DNA of 64,000 nt, from NCBI GenBank assembly GCA_946486375.1, contig CAMLTW010000007.1, forward strand, positions 1-64,000, given 5' to 3'. The position numbers were made by a program, and so were the translations under genes. Below, one piece after another: positions 53,250 to 60,331 of the stretch (the stretch's first letter is position 1; every line of letters begins with the position of its first letter). The DNA is from an uncultured Rikenellaceae bacterium (lineage in GTDB: Bacteria > Bacteroidota > Bacteroidia > Bacteroidales > Rikenellaceae). The notes under the pieces were generated by a model, which searched no databases, was not told where the DNA came from, and saw only the letters and a program-made list of their open reading frames with translations.

Positions 53250-55127
53250 ATGGACAAAGACCGCATGGATTATCTCCGGGAAAAGGTTTCCCTGCTGCCG
53301 TCCGATCCCGGCGTTTACCGCTTTCTGGACAGCGAGGGGACGGTCATCTACGTGGGAAAGGCCAAGAACCTGAAAAAGCGGGTTTCCTCCTATTTCGTGG
53401 CGTCGCGGCAGAACGAGAACCGGAAGCTGCAGGCCCTCGTCCGGAAAATCGCCGACATCAAGCACATCGTCGTGGCCACGGAGACGGACGCCCTGCTGCT
53501 GGAGAACAACCTCATCAAAAACCTCAAGCCGAAATACAACATCCTGCTCAAGGACGACAAGACCTATCCGTGGATCTGCATCCGGAACGAACCGTTTCCC
53601 CGGATTCTGACCGGACGCCGGGTCGAGCGGGACGGGTCGCGCTACTTCGGGCCTTATTCCTCGACATATGTGCAGCGGCAGCTGATGGAGCTGGTGCGGA
53701 AAGTCTATTCCCTGCGCCCGTGCTCGTTGAACCTGCATCCCGAAAACATCAAAAAGGGCAAGTATTCGGTCTGCCTGGAATACCACATCGGCAACTGCAA
53801 GGCTCCCTGCGTGGGGTACCAGAGCGAAGAGGAATACGACCGGAACATCCGGCTGGCCGCCGACCTGCTGCGCGGAAACATCCGGGAAGCGCTGGAATAT
53901 CTGGAAACGGAAATGGCGCAGGCGGCCGCGGAAATGCGGTTCGAGGAGGCTCAGAAATGCAAGGAGCAGATCGACGTCATCAAAACCTTCCAGATCAAGA
54001 CGGTCATCGTGAACGCCTCCCTGACCAACCTGGACGTCTTTTCGCTGATCGTGGACGAGGGGACGGCCTTCTGCAACTTCATGCGCGTCAAGGACGGCGG
54101 GATCATCAATTCGTTGACCATCGAGATGAAACTCGGCATGGACGAAGACCCGAAGGACATCCTCACCTTCGCCATGTCGCAGATCGAGGAAACGATCGAA
54201 GGAAAACTCTGCCGGGAGGTGGTGGTGCCGTTCCTCCCGAACACGGAAATCTTTCCGGGCGTGACGTTCACCGTTCCGAAGAAGGGGGACAAGTTGAAAC
54301 TGCTGGAACTTTCCGAGAAGAACGGGCGGGTCTACAAGATCGAAAAGCTGAAATACATCGAAAAGGTCAACCCGGAGCACCACGCCGAACGGATCATGGC
54401 CAAGATGCAGAAAGACCTGTACCTCGGCGAGCCTCCCCGGCACATCGAATGTTTCGACAACTCGAACATCCAGGGCACCAATCCCGTCGCCTCGTGCGTG
54501 GTGTTCCGGGACGGAAAGCCCTCCCGGAAGGAATACCGGCACTTCAACATCAAGACGGTGGTCGGAGCCAACGACTTCGCTTCGATGGAGGAAGTCGTCA
54601 CCCGGCGTTACACCCGGTTGCTGGACGAGGGAGGGGAATTGCCGCAGCTCATCGTGGTGGACGGCGGAAAAGGGCAGCTCAGTTTCGCCTACAACACCCT
54701 GAAAAAGCTGGGGCTGGAGAACAGGATCGCCATCATCGGGCTGGCCAAGCGCTACGAAGAGGTCTTTTTCCCGAACGACAGCGTACCCCACTACCTCGAC
54801 AAGAGTTCCGAGACGCTGAAGGTGCTGATGCATATCCGGGACGAGGCGCACCGGTTTGGGATCACGTTCCACCGACAGAAACGGTCGCTCAATTTCATCA
54901 AGTCCGAACTGGAACAGGTTCCGGGTCTGGGGCAGAAATCCATCGAGAAGCTCCTGAAAAAGTTCCGGAGCATTTCCAAGATCCGGGCCGCTTCGACGGA
55001 AGACCTGGCCGGGATCGTCGGGATGCACCGGGCGCAGGCCCTGAAGGCTTATTTTGCAGAAGCAGAAGAGGAAGAGAAGCCGGACGATACCGAACCGAAG
55101 ACCGCTTTACGGTCTGAGTCTCACTGA
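53250..55127 (+). CDS. uvrC: excinuclease ABC subunit C
   Basis: This protein of about 625 residues makes both incisions in nucleotide excision repair with UvrAB. It has an N-terminal GIY-YIG nuclease (PGVYRFLDSEGTVIYVGKAKNL) and a central UVR segment (MRFEEAQKCKEQIDVIK). An RNase H-like second nuclease follows (ECFDNSNIQGTNPVAS, VVDGGKGQLSFA). Tandem helix-hairpin-helix motifs end the core (VPGLGQKSIEKLLKKF, LAGIVGMHRAQALKAYF). ATG at 53250 is chosen over 53229 because a promoter-like motif abuts the latter. The last 12-13 codons (after about EEKPDD) and the stop lie inside an intergenic repeat copy. Confidence 0.94.
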   Translation: MDKDRMDYLREKVSLLPSDPGVYRFLDSEGTVIYVGKAKNLKKRVSSYFVASRQNENRKLQALVRKIADIKHIVVATETDALLLENNLIKNLKPKYNILLKDDKTYPWICIRNEPFPRILTGRRVERDGSRYFGPYSSTYVQRQLMELVRKVYSLRPCSLNLHPENIKKGKYSVCLEYHIGNCKAPCVGYQSEEEYDRNIRLAADLLRGNIREALEYLETEMAQAAAEMRFEEAQKCKEQIDVIKTFQIKTVIVNASLTNLDVFSLIVDEGTAFCNFMRVKDGGIINSLTIEMKLGMDEDPKDILTFAMSQIEETIEGKLCREVVVPFLPNTEIFPGVTFTVPKKGDKLKLLELSEKNGRVYKIEKLKYIEKVNPEHHAERIMAKMQKDLYLGEPPRHIECFDNSNIQGTNPVASCVVFRDGKPSRKEYRHFNIKTVVGANDFASMEEVVTRRYTRLLDEGGELPQLIVVDGGKGQLSFAYNTLKKLGLENRIAIIGLAKRYEEVFFPNDSVPHYLDKSSETLKVLMHIRDEAHRFGITFHRQKRSLNFIKSELEQVPGLGQKSIEKLLKKFRSISKIRAASTEDLAGIVGMHRAQALKAYFAEAEEEEKPDDTEPKTALRSESH

Positions 55128-55620
55128 CCGGAGCCCGTGGTCGTCCTGTAAGGCCGGAACGGAAATAACGGAGGGAAGTAACACCCGCAACAGGTTATGC
55201 GCAGACATCCTGAACCGAAGGCCATGCTCGGTTCGGCTCTGCTCTCGCTTACTCGCAACGTCCCCACGCTTCATTTCGCTCCGCTCGGAATGACGGGAGC
55301 GCGTTCGGGGTTTGACTGTTTCTGTGACAACTCAATTGAATTAGGTTCCTTCCAACGTTCCGAAACCCGCCACCCCCGCGTCATTGCGAGGAGCGGAGCG
55401 ACGTGGCAATCTCTGTTCGTCGTATCAAACGGGTATGAACAAATAAAGATACTCTCTTTTCGGCCTGAAAAAGAAAAATCCTCACGTCGCAACTGCGTTG
55501 TGGGTTACCTCCCTGCGCTTTATCCGTGCCGGTCTTTCAGACCGACCACGGGCTTTGGTTCATTAGTCTCGGTACACCTTCGGTGTTCCTCGGCTCCGCT
55601 CGGAATGACGCATTTTTTCG
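55088..55620. repeat. modular repeat block overlapping the uvrC 3' end
   Basis: Bases 55088-55182 match 25886-25980 closely. Both read ACCGAACCGAAGACCGC, GGTCTGAG, CTCACTGACCGGAG and CTGTAAGGCCGGAACGG. The uvrC stop (55125-55127) is within it. Further modules follow: CGCTTACTCGCAACG, the CGCTCCGCTCGGAATGACG unit, GCGTCATTGCGAGGAGCGG, a stretch related to CACGTCGCAACTGCGTTG near 47200, and a final CTCGGAATGACGC. No gene lies between uvrC and recX. Confidence 0.85.
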
Positions 55621-55667
55621 AGCCATCGTTCCGCAAAGATTCGAAAGCGAAGAATGAAAAGGCCGGG

Positions 55668-56162
55668 TCAGTCTTCCTCCGGGTCGTTCACCAGCCGACC
55701 GACGGTTTCGATCACTTCTTCCAGCCCGAAGCCGCGCGAGGCGCCGAAACGAATCAACTTGTCCCGCAACTGCCGCGGCCCGTCGGCCCGCACGGTTTTC
55801 ATTTTCCGGCGCAGGGCGGTTTCGAGCTTTTCCCGCATCCCGGCCGGATCGGTCTGTTCCATCGCCCGCGCGATGACCGGGGCCGGAATCCGTTTCCGGT
55901 AGAGGGCATCCGAAATCTTCCGCGCTCCCCAGCCACTGAAATTCAGCTTGTCCCGTACGAAGGCCATCGCATACCGTTCCTCGTCGAGGAACTTTTCTGC
56001 CGTCAGCCGCGCCACGATGCGTTCTCCTTCTTCCGGGGCGACCTTCCACCGCAGCAGCAGACGCTGGGCGTCCGCCGGACACAGTTCGGCCTTCGCACAC
56101 CGGTCGGCCAGCGCGGCGTACGCTTCTTCGGCGGTTTTCTCTTTCGGTTGTTTCATTCCCAT
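55668..56162 (-). CDS. recX: RecX-family regulatory protein
   Basis: This 164-residue helical protein of three-helix repeats is related to RecX, which restrains RecA filaments. Characteristic stretches are FLDEERYAMAFVRDKLNFSGWGARKISDALYRKRIP and LRDKLIRFGASRGFGLEEVIETV. It begins with M-G-M; either ATG is possible. The first (56160-56162) has AGGG five bases upstream, and the second overlaps the prmC stop as ATGA. It is coupled to prmC in both cases. recA is not in the window. Confidence 0.88.
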   Translation of the reverse strand: MGMKQPKEKTAEEAYAALADRCAKAELCPADAQRLLLRWKVAPEEGERIVARLTAEKFLDEERYAMAFVRDKLNFSGWGARKISDALYRKRIPAPVIARAMEQTDPAGMREKLETALRRKMKTVRADGPRQLRDKLIRFGASRGFGLEEVIETVGRLVNDPEED

Positions 56163-56989
56163 ACGGCCCTGACCAGGCGGTCTTTGTCGAAAATATCCTT
56201 CCGGAGCTCGATGCGGCGATAGCCGTAATCTTCCAGCAGTGCCGTCACTCCCTGTCCGGCGGTCTCGTTGATCTCTAAATAGAGGGTTCCCCCCGGCGCC
56301 AGCAGCGTTCGGGCACGGTCGGCGATGGCCCGGTAGAATACCAGCGGGTCTCCGTCCTCCACGAACAGCGCCAGCGCGGGTTCGTAATCCAGCACGTTGC
56401 GGCGCATGAGGGATTTTTCGGATTCCCTTACATAAGGAGGGTTGCTCACCACGATGTCGTACGTACCCCCAGGCGTTTCCCGCAGAATGTCGCACTGCCG
56501 GAAATCCGCTTCCGCCCCGTTGAGCGCGGCGTTTTCCCGCGCCGTCCGCAAGGCTGCTTCCGATACGTCCGCCCCCGTCACCCGGCTCTCCTTCAACAAC
56601 TTTGCCAGAGCCACCGCGATGCAGCCGCTCCCCGTGCCGATGTCCAGCACACGGGCGCCCGGTTCCGGGTGTTCCGACACCGCCCAGCGCACCAGCTCTT
56701 CGGTTTCGGGGCGCGGAATCAGCACGCTTTCGTTCACGCGGAACCGCATGTCGCAGAACCACGCCTGCCCCAGCACGTATTGCAGGGGCCGGTGCCGCTC
56801 CAGTTCCCGGACGGCTTCCTCGGTATGGGCGGTATTGCCGATTTCGGCATCGGGGTACAGGAAAATGTCCTGCCGTTCCAGTCCGTAGAACTCCCCGAAC
56901 AGGACGAAAGCGATCGCCCTCGCTTCCGGGAGCGGATAAACGGCGCCGAGCCGGGCGCACACCGTGTCGAAAAATTGCTTGCGTGTCAT
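56153..56989 (-). CDS. prmC: peptide chain release factor N5-glutamine methyltransferase
   Basis: This 278-residue SAM enzyme methylates the GGQ glutamine of release factors. Motif I is VLDIGTGSGCIAVALAK and the substrate motif is VVSNPPYV. LIPRPETEELVRW is the PrmC hallmark. The frame is open 56 codons further upstream, but ATG at 56987-56989 (MTRKQFFDTV) fits the family. It overlaps recX on the same strand. Confidence 0.94.
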   Translation of the reverse strand: MTRKQFFDTVCARLGAVYPLPEARAIAFVLFGEFYGLERQDIFLYPDAEIGNTAHTEEAVRELERHRPLQYVLGQAWFCDMRFRVNESVLIPRPETEELVRWAVSEHPEPGARVLDIGTGSGCIAVALAKLLKESRVTGADVSEAALRTARENAALNGAEADFRQCDILRETPGGTYDIVVSNPPYVRESEKSLMRRNVLDYEPALALFVEDGDPLVFYRAIADRARTLLAPGGTLYLEINETAGQGVTALLEDYGYRRIELRKDIFDKDRLVRAVWE

Positions 56990-57195
56990 GTTTTCCGAGA
57001 ATGCGGATGCAAAGATACGTTTCTTTTCGATTCCTCCGTTTCCTTCCCGGCTGTTTCCCAGGGAAAAAGGAAGGTTCCCGGACAGGAAGGGCGGGCAAGG
57101 GGAACGACGGGCGGAAAAACGCCCTCCGAATCTGTAAAACGCATACGTTTTCAGCACTTTTCGTTCCGGAACTTTTTATTTTCGGGAAAAATGCC

Positions 57196-57203
57196 TATTT
57201 TTG
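57196..57203 (+). promoter_or_regulatory. -7 promoter element of rpmI
   Basis: TATTTTTG matches TAnnTTTG, 30 bases before the rpmI ATG. Confidence 0.5.
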
Positions 57204-57233
57204 CAGGCTGTTTAACGATTAAATTTTTGCAAA

Positions 57234-57428
57234 ATGCCTAAAATGAAAACGAATTCCGGAGCGAAGAAACGCTTTGTCTTCACCGGAACGGGAAAAATCA
57301 AAAGAAAGCACGCCTACAAAAGTCACATCCTGACCAAGAAGACGACCAAGCAGAAACGGAACCTCACCTACTCGGGACTCGTTTCCCCGGCGGACGAAAA
57401 AGCCGTGAAGCTGTTGCTGGTCAAATAG
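57234..57428 (+). CDS. rpmI: 50S ribosomal protein L35
   Basis: This 64-residue basic ribosomal protein starts [31 protein letters not shown], a full L35 match of normal length. It has its own -7 element. The gene usually found in front, infC, is absent; prmC lies upstream on the other strand. rplT follows after 108 bases. Confidence 0.96.
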   Translation: MPKMKTNSGAKKRFVFTGTGKIKRKHAYKSHILTKKTTKQKRNLTYSGLVSPADEKAVKLLLVK

Positions 57429-57471
57429 GACTTTTGCGGGAAAAACCGATTTTATTTTATTTGTAAAACAA

Positions 57472-57519
57472 GAGCGCATTAGCCCCCAAGAGTTTGAAAG
57501 GACAAGCCGCTAACCGCTC
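57472..57519 (+). promoter_or_regulatory. structured leader between rpmI and rplT
   Basis: GAGCG (57472-57476) pairs with CGCTC (57515-57519). Inside it TTAGC (57479-57483) pairs with GCTAA (57509-57513). The result is a 10-bp interrupted stem with a purine-rich loop, 19 bases before the rplT ATG. It may be an L20-binding autoregulatory site; this is inference from position. Confidence 0.4.
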
Positions 57520-57536
57520 GTAAAACTTTTAACGTT

Positions 57537-57881
57537 ATGCCAAGGTCAGTAAATGCAGTAGCATCCAGAGCCAGAAGAAAGAAAGTTTTAAAACTTGCCA
57601 AAGGCAACTTCGGGTCGAGAAGCAATGTGTGGACAGTCGCAAAAAACACTGTCGAAAAAGGTCTTACCTACGCCTACCGCGACCGCAAGAACAAGAAGCG
57701 CACGTTCCGCAGCCTGTGGATCCAGCGTATCAACGCGGCCGTGCGGATGCAGGGGTTGACCTACTCGGAATTCATGGGGAAAGTCAATGCCAAGGGAGTG
57801 GCCCTTAACCGCAAGGTGCTGGCCGACCTGGCGATGAACCACCCGCAGGCGTTTGCAAAAATCGTCGATACCGTTAAATAG
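57537..57881 (+). CDS. rplT: 50S ribosomal protein L20
   Basis: This 114-residue L20 is needed for early 50S assembly. It begins [30 protein letters not shown] and has [21 protein letters not shown], as expected. The length is normal. L20 often represses its own operon by binding a leader. A bidirectionally useful hairpin and terminator follow at 57936. Confidence 0.96.
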   Translation: MPRSVNAVASRARRKKVLKLAKGNFGSRSNVWTVAKNTVEKGLTYAYRDRKNKKRTFRSLWIQRINAAVRMQGLTYSEFMGKVNAKGVALNRKVLADLAMNHPQAFAKIVDTVK

Positions 57882-57935
57882 CCGTTTACAGGGCATCGTC
57901 CGGACCGGGCTGCGGATCGGATCGGTGCAAGAATC

Positions 57936-57977
57936 AGCCGTTTTATGTTTGGGTTTCCGCATAAAACGGCTATTTTT
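57936..57977 (+). terminator. terminator of rpmI-rplT overlapping the next promoter
   Basis: AGCCGTTTTATG (57936-57947) pairs with CATAAAACGGCT (57960-57971) and is followed by ATTTTTG. The final T-tract is part of TATTTTTG (57971-57978), a -7 match for the next gene. Confidence 0.75.
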
Positions 57978-58018
57978 GTGCCGTACCGAAACCTTTGTTC
58001 CCTAACCCGTTACGACGC

Positions 58019-59260
58019 ATGAACCGAAAAACCCTTTTTCTGCTGCTTCTGCTGTGCCCGGCTCTCCTTGCCGCTCAGGACAACAAACCCCGCATCCGGG
58101 TGGGCGGAATGCTTTTCTTCGCCACGTATTACGACAGTTATAAATCGGTGGACAACCGGGCCGGAGTGTCCTACTCCTTCCCGCTGCCGCCGGACTACGA
58201 TCCCGACGGAAAAGACCTGAACGAGGCGAGCCAGTTCGGGATGTCGGTCTACCAAAGCCGGTTCCACATCACGGCGGAAGATTTCCGGCTCCTGAACGCC
58301 GAAGCGAAAATCTTCATCGAAACCGATTTCATGGGAGCGGGCAAGGAGTTCTGCCAGATGCTCCGGCTGCGGCATGCCTACGCCGACCTGCGCTGGAAAA
58401 AGGACGAACTGCTGCTGGGACAGACCAACAACCTGATGGTCGCCGAAGAGGTGATTCCGGGCGTGCTGACGGCGGGAATGGCTTCGCCCATCATGCCCCT
58501 GAGCCGTCCGGTGCTGCTGCGGTACGGGCGGCAATTGGGGACGCGGCTGAAACTCTACGCGGGAGCGGCCTACCACACGGCCATGCCCTTTATCGGAAAC
58601 GCCGCGGTGCCGTCGACGCTGGAAGCGCAGCGAAACGCGGGCTATCCCGATTTCCACGCCCGGTTGCAGTACACGGTGCCGGGGAAATTATTCATCGGGG
58701 TCGCGGGCGGTTACAAGATGCTCCGTCCCCGGCTGAAAACGGAAGAAGAATACCGGGCGGACGCCACGGTCGGTTCGGGGGACGTGACGGCTTTTCTGCG
58801 GTGGAATTTCGGACGCGGCTGGACGTTCAAGGCGCAGGGCATGTACGGCGGCAACCTCAGTTGCTACAACATGATCGGCGGCTACGGCAAACTGCTGGGC
58901 GAGCCGGACGATTCCGACTACGGCTACACCAACCTGCTCTCCTATTCGGTGTGGATCGATCTGGAGTCCAAGGCGGCCAAAAACTTCCGGTTGGGCCTGT
59001 TCGCGGGCTATATGGAGAACCTCGGTTCGGTCGAACCGGTGGACAAGGAGGTGGTTTATGCCCGGACGCCCGACCTGTCGGCTTCGGGACGGATTTCGCC
59101 CCGGGTCACCTACACGTGGAAAGGGCTGCTCATCGGAGCGGAATACTCCCTGTTCACCGCCGACTGGGGACGGATGTTCGACGAATACTACCTTTCCACG
59201 CTCAACTATGAAACCGTGAAGAACAACCGCGTCACCCTCTTGTTCCGTTATTCCTTCTGA
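58019..59260 (+). CDS. outer-membrane porin-like beta-barrel protein
   Basis: This 413-residue protein has a signal peptide (MNRKTLFLLLLLCPALLAAQ). A porin-like pattern follows: RIRVGGMLFFATYYDSY, KIFIETDFMG, LRLRHAYADLRWKKDELLLGQTNN, repeated amphipathic strands, and a terminal Phe in RVTLLFRYSF. It resembles DcaP/carbohydrate-porin-like barrels in layout, but no exact family is claimed. ATG at 58019 is used because the signal peptide begins there. Its promoter overlaps the rplT terminator. Confidence 0.75.
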   Translation: MNRKTLFLLLLLCPALLAAQDNKPRIRVGGMLFFATYYDSYKSVDNRAGVSYSFPLPPDYDPDGKDLNEASQFGMSVYQSRFHITAEDFRLLNAEAKIFIETDFMGAGKEFCQMLRLRHAYADLRWKKDELLLGQTNNLMVAEEVIPGVLTAGMASPIMPLSRPVLLRYGRQLGTRLKLYAGAAYHTAMPFIGNAAVPSTLEAQRNAGYPDFHARLQYTVPGKLFIGVAGGYKMLRPRLKTEEEYRADATVGSGDVTAFLRWNFGRGWTFKAQGMYGGNLSCYNMIGGYGKLLGEPDDSDYGYTNLLSYSVWIDLESKAAKNFRLGLFAGYMENLGSVEPVDKEVVYARTPDLSASGRISPRVTYTWKGLLIGAEYSLFTADWGRMFDEYYLSTLNYETVKNNRVTLLFRYSF

Positions 59261-59349
59261 CGGTCGTCATTCCAAGGCTTCGTCAGAAGCCGTGGGAATT
59301 TCAACCCGCAAGTTTCCTGAAAGCGGATTACTCTCATCCGGTGTGCAAA

Positions 59350-59382
59350 GAGATTAACCCGCCTTCGGCGGTTTTTCGTTGT
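59350..59382. terminator. repeat-derived hairpin between convergent genes
   Basis: AGAGATTAACCCGCCTTC and GGCGGTTTTTCGTTG recur at about 46965-47000 and, inverted, at about 21335-21365. CCGCC and GGCGG form a short stem followed by TTTTT, so this repeat module can act as a terminator here. Confidence 0.65.
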
Positions 59383-59404
59383 TCACCATTGACTGTGAGA
59401 GAAG

Positions 59405-60118
59405 TCAGCGGCCCAGGATGAAAATGGCGGGGCGCTTGTGGACAGGCGGCTGCTCCCCTTTCCATGCGGCGACGGTTCGGGTGCGGATGTACTGTTCCGG
59501 CCCCAGCAGGTCGGCGGCGATGGTCAGTCGTGTGCCGGGAGCGCACGTCGCCAGCAGGTCGGCCAGCAATTTTTCGTTCCGGTAGGGAGCCTCGATGAAC
59601 GCCTGCGACTGCCCTTCTTTCAGGGCGCGGGATTCGAAAAACCGGATGGCCCGGTTCCGTTCGGGCTGCTTCACGGGCAGATAACCGTTGAAGGCGAAAG
59701 ACTGCCCGTTCAGTCCCGAAGCCATGACCGCCAGCAGGATGGAGGAAGGCCCCACCAGCGGAATCACTTCCACTCCATGCCGGTGGGCCAATGCGACCGC
59801 GTCCGCTCCCGGATCGGCCACAGCGGGAACCCCCGCCTCCGAGAGAATGCCTGCGTCCGTCCCTTCCAGCACCGGGCGCAGCAATCCGTCCAGTTCTTCG
59901 GGACGGGTGTGCTCGTTCAGTTCGGCGAAGCGCAGGTCGTCGATCGGTTTGCCGATTCCGGCCCGGCTCAGGAAGCGGCGGGCGGAACGCGTATTTTCGA
60001 CGATGAAATAGTCCAGCGCACGAATGACTGCCCGATTCGCTTCCGGCATCACGTCATAAACGTCCGTTTCCCCGATGGGAGTCGGTATCAGGTAGATTTT
60101 TCCCGGTTTCCGTTCCAT
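59405..60118 (-). CDS. RsmI-like SAM-dependent methyltransferase
   Basis: This 237-residue protein of the tetrapyrrole-methylase fold is related to RsmI, which 2'-O-methylates 16S rRNA C1402. IYLIPTPIGETDVYDVMP replaces the usual LYIVATPIGNLDD, and LSEAGVPAVADPGADAVALAHRHGVEVIPLVGPSSILLAV is strongly conserved. It is shorter than E. coli RsmI and may be the Bacteroidetes paralogue of unknown target. ATG at 60116-60118. It lies 213 bases after murF-alr, a gap with no recognisable gene. Confidence 0.85.
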   Translation of the reverse strand: MERKPGKIYLIPTPIGETDVYDVMPEANRAVIRALDYFIVENTRSARRFLSRAGIGKPIDDLRFAELNEHTRPEELDGLLRPVLEGTDAGILSEAGVPAVADPGADAVALAHRHGVEVIPLVGPSSILLAVMASGLNGQSFAFNGYLPVKQPERNRAIRFFESRALKEGQSQAFIEAPYRNEKLLADLLATCAPGTRLTIAADLLGPEQYIRTRTVAAWKGEQPPVHKRPAIFILGR

Positions 60119-60331
60119 GTTCCGCTTGTTTTCGCCGGTTCTTCCGTCCGAGAAAAACCGACCGGATTTATCGTTTCGCTTCCGTGGCCGGGGAGGGAAC
60201 CTGCACGGCTCTTGTTCCGGACGGCTCTGTTCCTCCGGCCCGGATGCCCAGGATTTCGTGAGCGTTCCGGCCTTCAGCATTCCCCATACACCGTCCGGCC
60301 CCCGCTGTCGCCGATGCGGCCATCGGAATGC

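Noticed and set aside
60119-60331. N-terminal extension of the RsmI-like protein
   Set aside because: The extra residues are Arg/Pro/Ser-rich and unlike the family, whose members begin at the ATG at 60118.
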